Under the pieces are notes generated by a model. It was not told the origin of the DNA. It searched no databases and saw only the letters and a program-made list of their open reading frames with translations. 64,000 bases of DNA, from the NCBI RefSeq assembly GCF_027667425.1, contig NZ_JAQEGR010000018.1, positions 1-64,000 of the forward strand, read 5' to 3'. The DNA comes from Fusicatenibacter saccharivorans. GTDB lineage: Bacteria > Bacillota > Clostridia > Lachnospirales > Lachnospiraceae. The position numbers and the translations under genes were made by a program. Position 1 is the stretch's first letter. Every line of letters begins with the position of its first letter. This document shows positions 62,461-64,000 of the stretch, piece after piece.

Positions 62461-63414
62461 TTACAAGTTATACTGCATTTCATTCAATATTTTTAATAAC
62501 TCTTCTTTCGCAATTTGCCCACTCAATTCATAATAAACATCTTTATAACGCCACTTTACATAATAGTTCTTTTCATCATTTTCAGATATTGTTCCCATTT
62601 CAATATCCAATATGTTATCAAACGTTTCTACCTCAACATTTTCACTATCTTGCCAATCACTTTGTGACAAATCATTCTCATTTGCTGATAATCGAAAATA
62701 AATTTCTTTTTCACCATATTTGTATTGGATTATAGCCAGCTTAGTTTCTTTAGATATGTATGTTCTGTTATACTCCATGCCCTTTGGAATGTAATAAAAT
62801 TCTGGAACTTCTATGTGCAAATTCTCCCTTATTTCCTTCTGTGCTTCATCTAAACTTCCCGTCGAATATTTTCTCGTCTCACCATTGTCTGTTCCTGTTG
62901 AACTCCCTGCATTCCAAACTCCATGTACACTCTCCACCAGTCGAATCCGATTCGCCTCGCTCGTCATACTAGCTCCAAAAACGCAAGCCCCCACAACCAA
63001 CACAACACCAGCCGCTTTCGCCGTCCGTACCCAGTGTTTTGTTGTTTTCGCTCTCTTCGCAATCTTCTTCTGTCTCTCCGCCTGCTTTTCGCGTTCTGCC
63101 TTTCTCTCCACGATCTGGCGGCGGATCTCCAGTGTTTTTTCTGTCGGATTCCCTTCCGCGTCCGCGAGTCCTTCCTTCTGGAGGCGCTGCTGGAAGCGCT
63201 CGTACATTGCGTTCAGTTCTTCCTCTGAAAGCGCAGGCGCAGCCTCCTGTTCTGTTGCTGTGTTTCCTTCCTCTGCCTTTACAACTGCCGATTCCCCTTC
63301 CACCGTTTTCGAATCCGCAGCCATTTTTTCTTCCATCGTCTGCTCCAGTTTCTTTTTCAGCTGTTCTTCTTTTTCTATCTTTTTCATCTTCTTCCGTTCC
63401 TCGGCATTTTCCAT
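62461..63414 (-). CDS. DUF4367-like protein with single membrane anchor
   Basis: 317 residues from the ATG at 63414 (an upstream TTG in the same frame was rejected). The N-terminal 130 residues are highly charged and likely coiled coil (ERKKMKKIEKEEQLKKKLEQ; RQIVERKAEREKQAERQKK). One membrane segment lies at about 133-152 (AAGVVLVVGACVFGASM). The outer domain ends like DUF4367 proteins (FYYIPKGMEYNRTYIS; YYVKWRYKDVYYELSGQIAK, EELLKILNEMQ). The family is often an anti-sigma or lipoprotein-like sensor part; no sigma gene is adjacent. The 3' half of the gene is AT-rich and the 5' half GC-rich. Confidence 0.8.
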   Translation of the reverse strand: MENAEERKKMKKIEKEEQLKKKLEQTMEEKMAADSKTVEGESAVVKAEEGNTATEQEAAPALSEEELNAMYERFQQRLQKEGLADAEGNPTEKTLEIRRQIVERKAEREKQAERQKKIAKRAKTTKHWVRTAKAAGVVLVVGACVFGASMTSEANRIRLVESVHGVWNAGSSTGTDNGETRKYSTGSLDEAQKEIRENLHIEVPEFYYIPKGMEYNRTYISKETKLAIIQYKYGEKEIYFRLSANENDLSQSDWQDSENVEVETFDNILDIEMGTISENDEKNYYVKWRYKDVYYELSGQIAKEELLKILNEMQYNL

Positions 63415-63427
63415 GTTGTAACCGCTC

Positions 63428-63456
63428 TTGACTTTTTTTCTTCTTGAGGGGATAAT
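63428..63456 (+). promoter_or_regulatory. Promoter of murG
   Basis: TTGACT, 17-bp spacer, GATAAT, about 40 bp upstream of the murG start; near-consensus sigma-A type. Confidence 0.75.
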
Positions 63457-63497
63457 AAAAGCCAAATGATATTATCAAATTCCAGGGAGGAATTCTC

Positions 63498-64000
63498 ATG
63501 AAGCATATTGTTCTGACAGGCGGAGGTACCGCCGGCCATGTTACCCCGAATATTGCCCTGATTCCAAAATTAAAGGAAGCAGGTTATAAAATCTCTTATA
63601 TCGGTTCCTACGACGGTATGGAGCGCAAGCTGATCGAAGATCTCGGCATTCCGTATTACGGAATTTCATCCGGAAAGCTGCGCCGCTACTTCGATCCGAA
63701 AAACTTTTCCGATCCATTCCGCGTCGTAAAAGGCTACTTTGAAGCAAAAAAACTGCTCAAAAAGCTGAAACCAAACGTTGTCTTCTCCAAAGGCGGCTTC
63801 GTTTCGGTACCGGTTGTCCTTGCCGCCAAAGCATGTAAAGTCCCGGCGCTCATCCATGAATCGGATATGACGCCTGGCCTGGCAAATAAGCTGTGTATTC
63901 CGTCCGCTGCAAAGGTCTGCTGTAATTTCCCGGAAACCGTTAAATGTCTCCCGGAAAACAAAGCCGTTCTGACCGGAACGCCAATCCGCCAGGAACTGCT
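63498..64000 (+). CDS. murG: MurG (lipid II N-acetylglucosaminyltransferase), 3' partial
   Basis: The first 167 codons are visible; the gene runs past the window end. Start behind GGGAGGAATTCTC. N-terminal Rossmann-like domain with LTGGGTAGHVTPNIALIPKL (GGTxGH donor loop) at 6-25, SYIGSYDGMERKLI, VFSKGGFVSVPVVLAAKACK near 96, and LIHESDMTPGLANKL near 120. MurG adds GlcNAc to lipid I to form lipid II on the cytoplasmic membrane face. The usual dcw neighbours (ftsW, murD) are not on the visible side. Confidence 0.95.
   Translation, partial: MKHIVLTGGGTAGHVTPNIALIPKLKEAGYKISYIGSYDGMERKLIEDLGIPYYGISSGKLRRYFDPKNFSDPFRVVKGYFEAKKLLKKLKPNVVFSKGGFVSVPVVLAAKACKVPALIHESDMTPGLANKLCIPSAAKVCCNFPETVKCLPENKAVLTGTPIRQEL

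Overview
The window looks like chromosomal DNA of a low-to-mid GC Gram-positive gut anaerobe of the Lachnospiraceae (Roseburia-like; an inference from gene content, not a species call). Pointers are strong GGAGG-type ribosome binding sites, AsnRS, RlmD with a Lachnospiraceae-style C-terminal tail, a YhaN/YhaO-like pair, an orphan MsmK-type ATPase next to a YesL/DUF624 protein, a TSCPD protein and MurG. Two compositional zones are visible. Bases 1 to about 17.35 kb are AT-rich. From the 3' end of rlmD onward the DNA is clearly GC-richer, apart from an AT-rich patch at about 61.7-62.9 kb.

Region by region. 1-10.4 kb: a partial STAND-type ATPase with a helical C-terminus; an operon of ECF-like sigma factor, membrane protein, ABC ATPase and ABC permease; then a response regulator/histidine kinase pair next to a MacB/FtsX-type ABC pair (bacitracin- or antimicrobial-peptide-sensing layout). 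10.4-17.3 kb: an accessory patch with an XRE regulator carrying a membrane domain, fragments of a DUF4143 ATPase joined to a phage portal fragment, a RhuM-family protein and a large SF1 helicase with a C-terminal beta-barrel-like tail. It ends at rlmD, whose tail is out of frame. 17.3-31.5 kb: housekeeping and repair genes (rlmD, nfo, YhaN/YhaO-like, asnS, methyltransferase, RluA-type synthase), an orphan sugar-binding lipoprotein and two conserved membrane proteins. 31.5-38.4 kb: an 865-bp gene-free purine-skewed gap, an aconitase-family hydratase with a CdaR/PucR regulator, an MsmK-type sugar ATPase and YesL. 38.4-46 kb: a large sensor kinase/OmpR regulator pair, a GGDEF-domain fragment, mgtE behind a structured leader, and an AGCS symporter. 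45.9-52.2 kb: an alpha/beta hydrolase, a LytTR regulator and a sensorless cytosolic GHKL kinase, followed by two half-size ABC exporters. 52.2-64 kb: NUDIX hydrolase, a GH3/GGDEF chimeric gene fragment, eda with a divergent AraC regulator, a 2-hydroxyacid dehydrogenase, a nested-palindrome element, mtnN, a TSCPD protein, an RNA-processing MBL protein, a secreted protein, a DUF4367-like protein and the start of murG.

No tRNA, rRNA, CRISPR array or complete insertion sequence was seen. The most interesting items are the helicase/RhuM accessory patch abutting a frameshifted rlmD, the unidentified mgtE leader with mutually exclusive hairpins, the nested inverted-repeat element near 57.9 kb whose core recurs near 35.9 kb, and several chimeric gene remnants.
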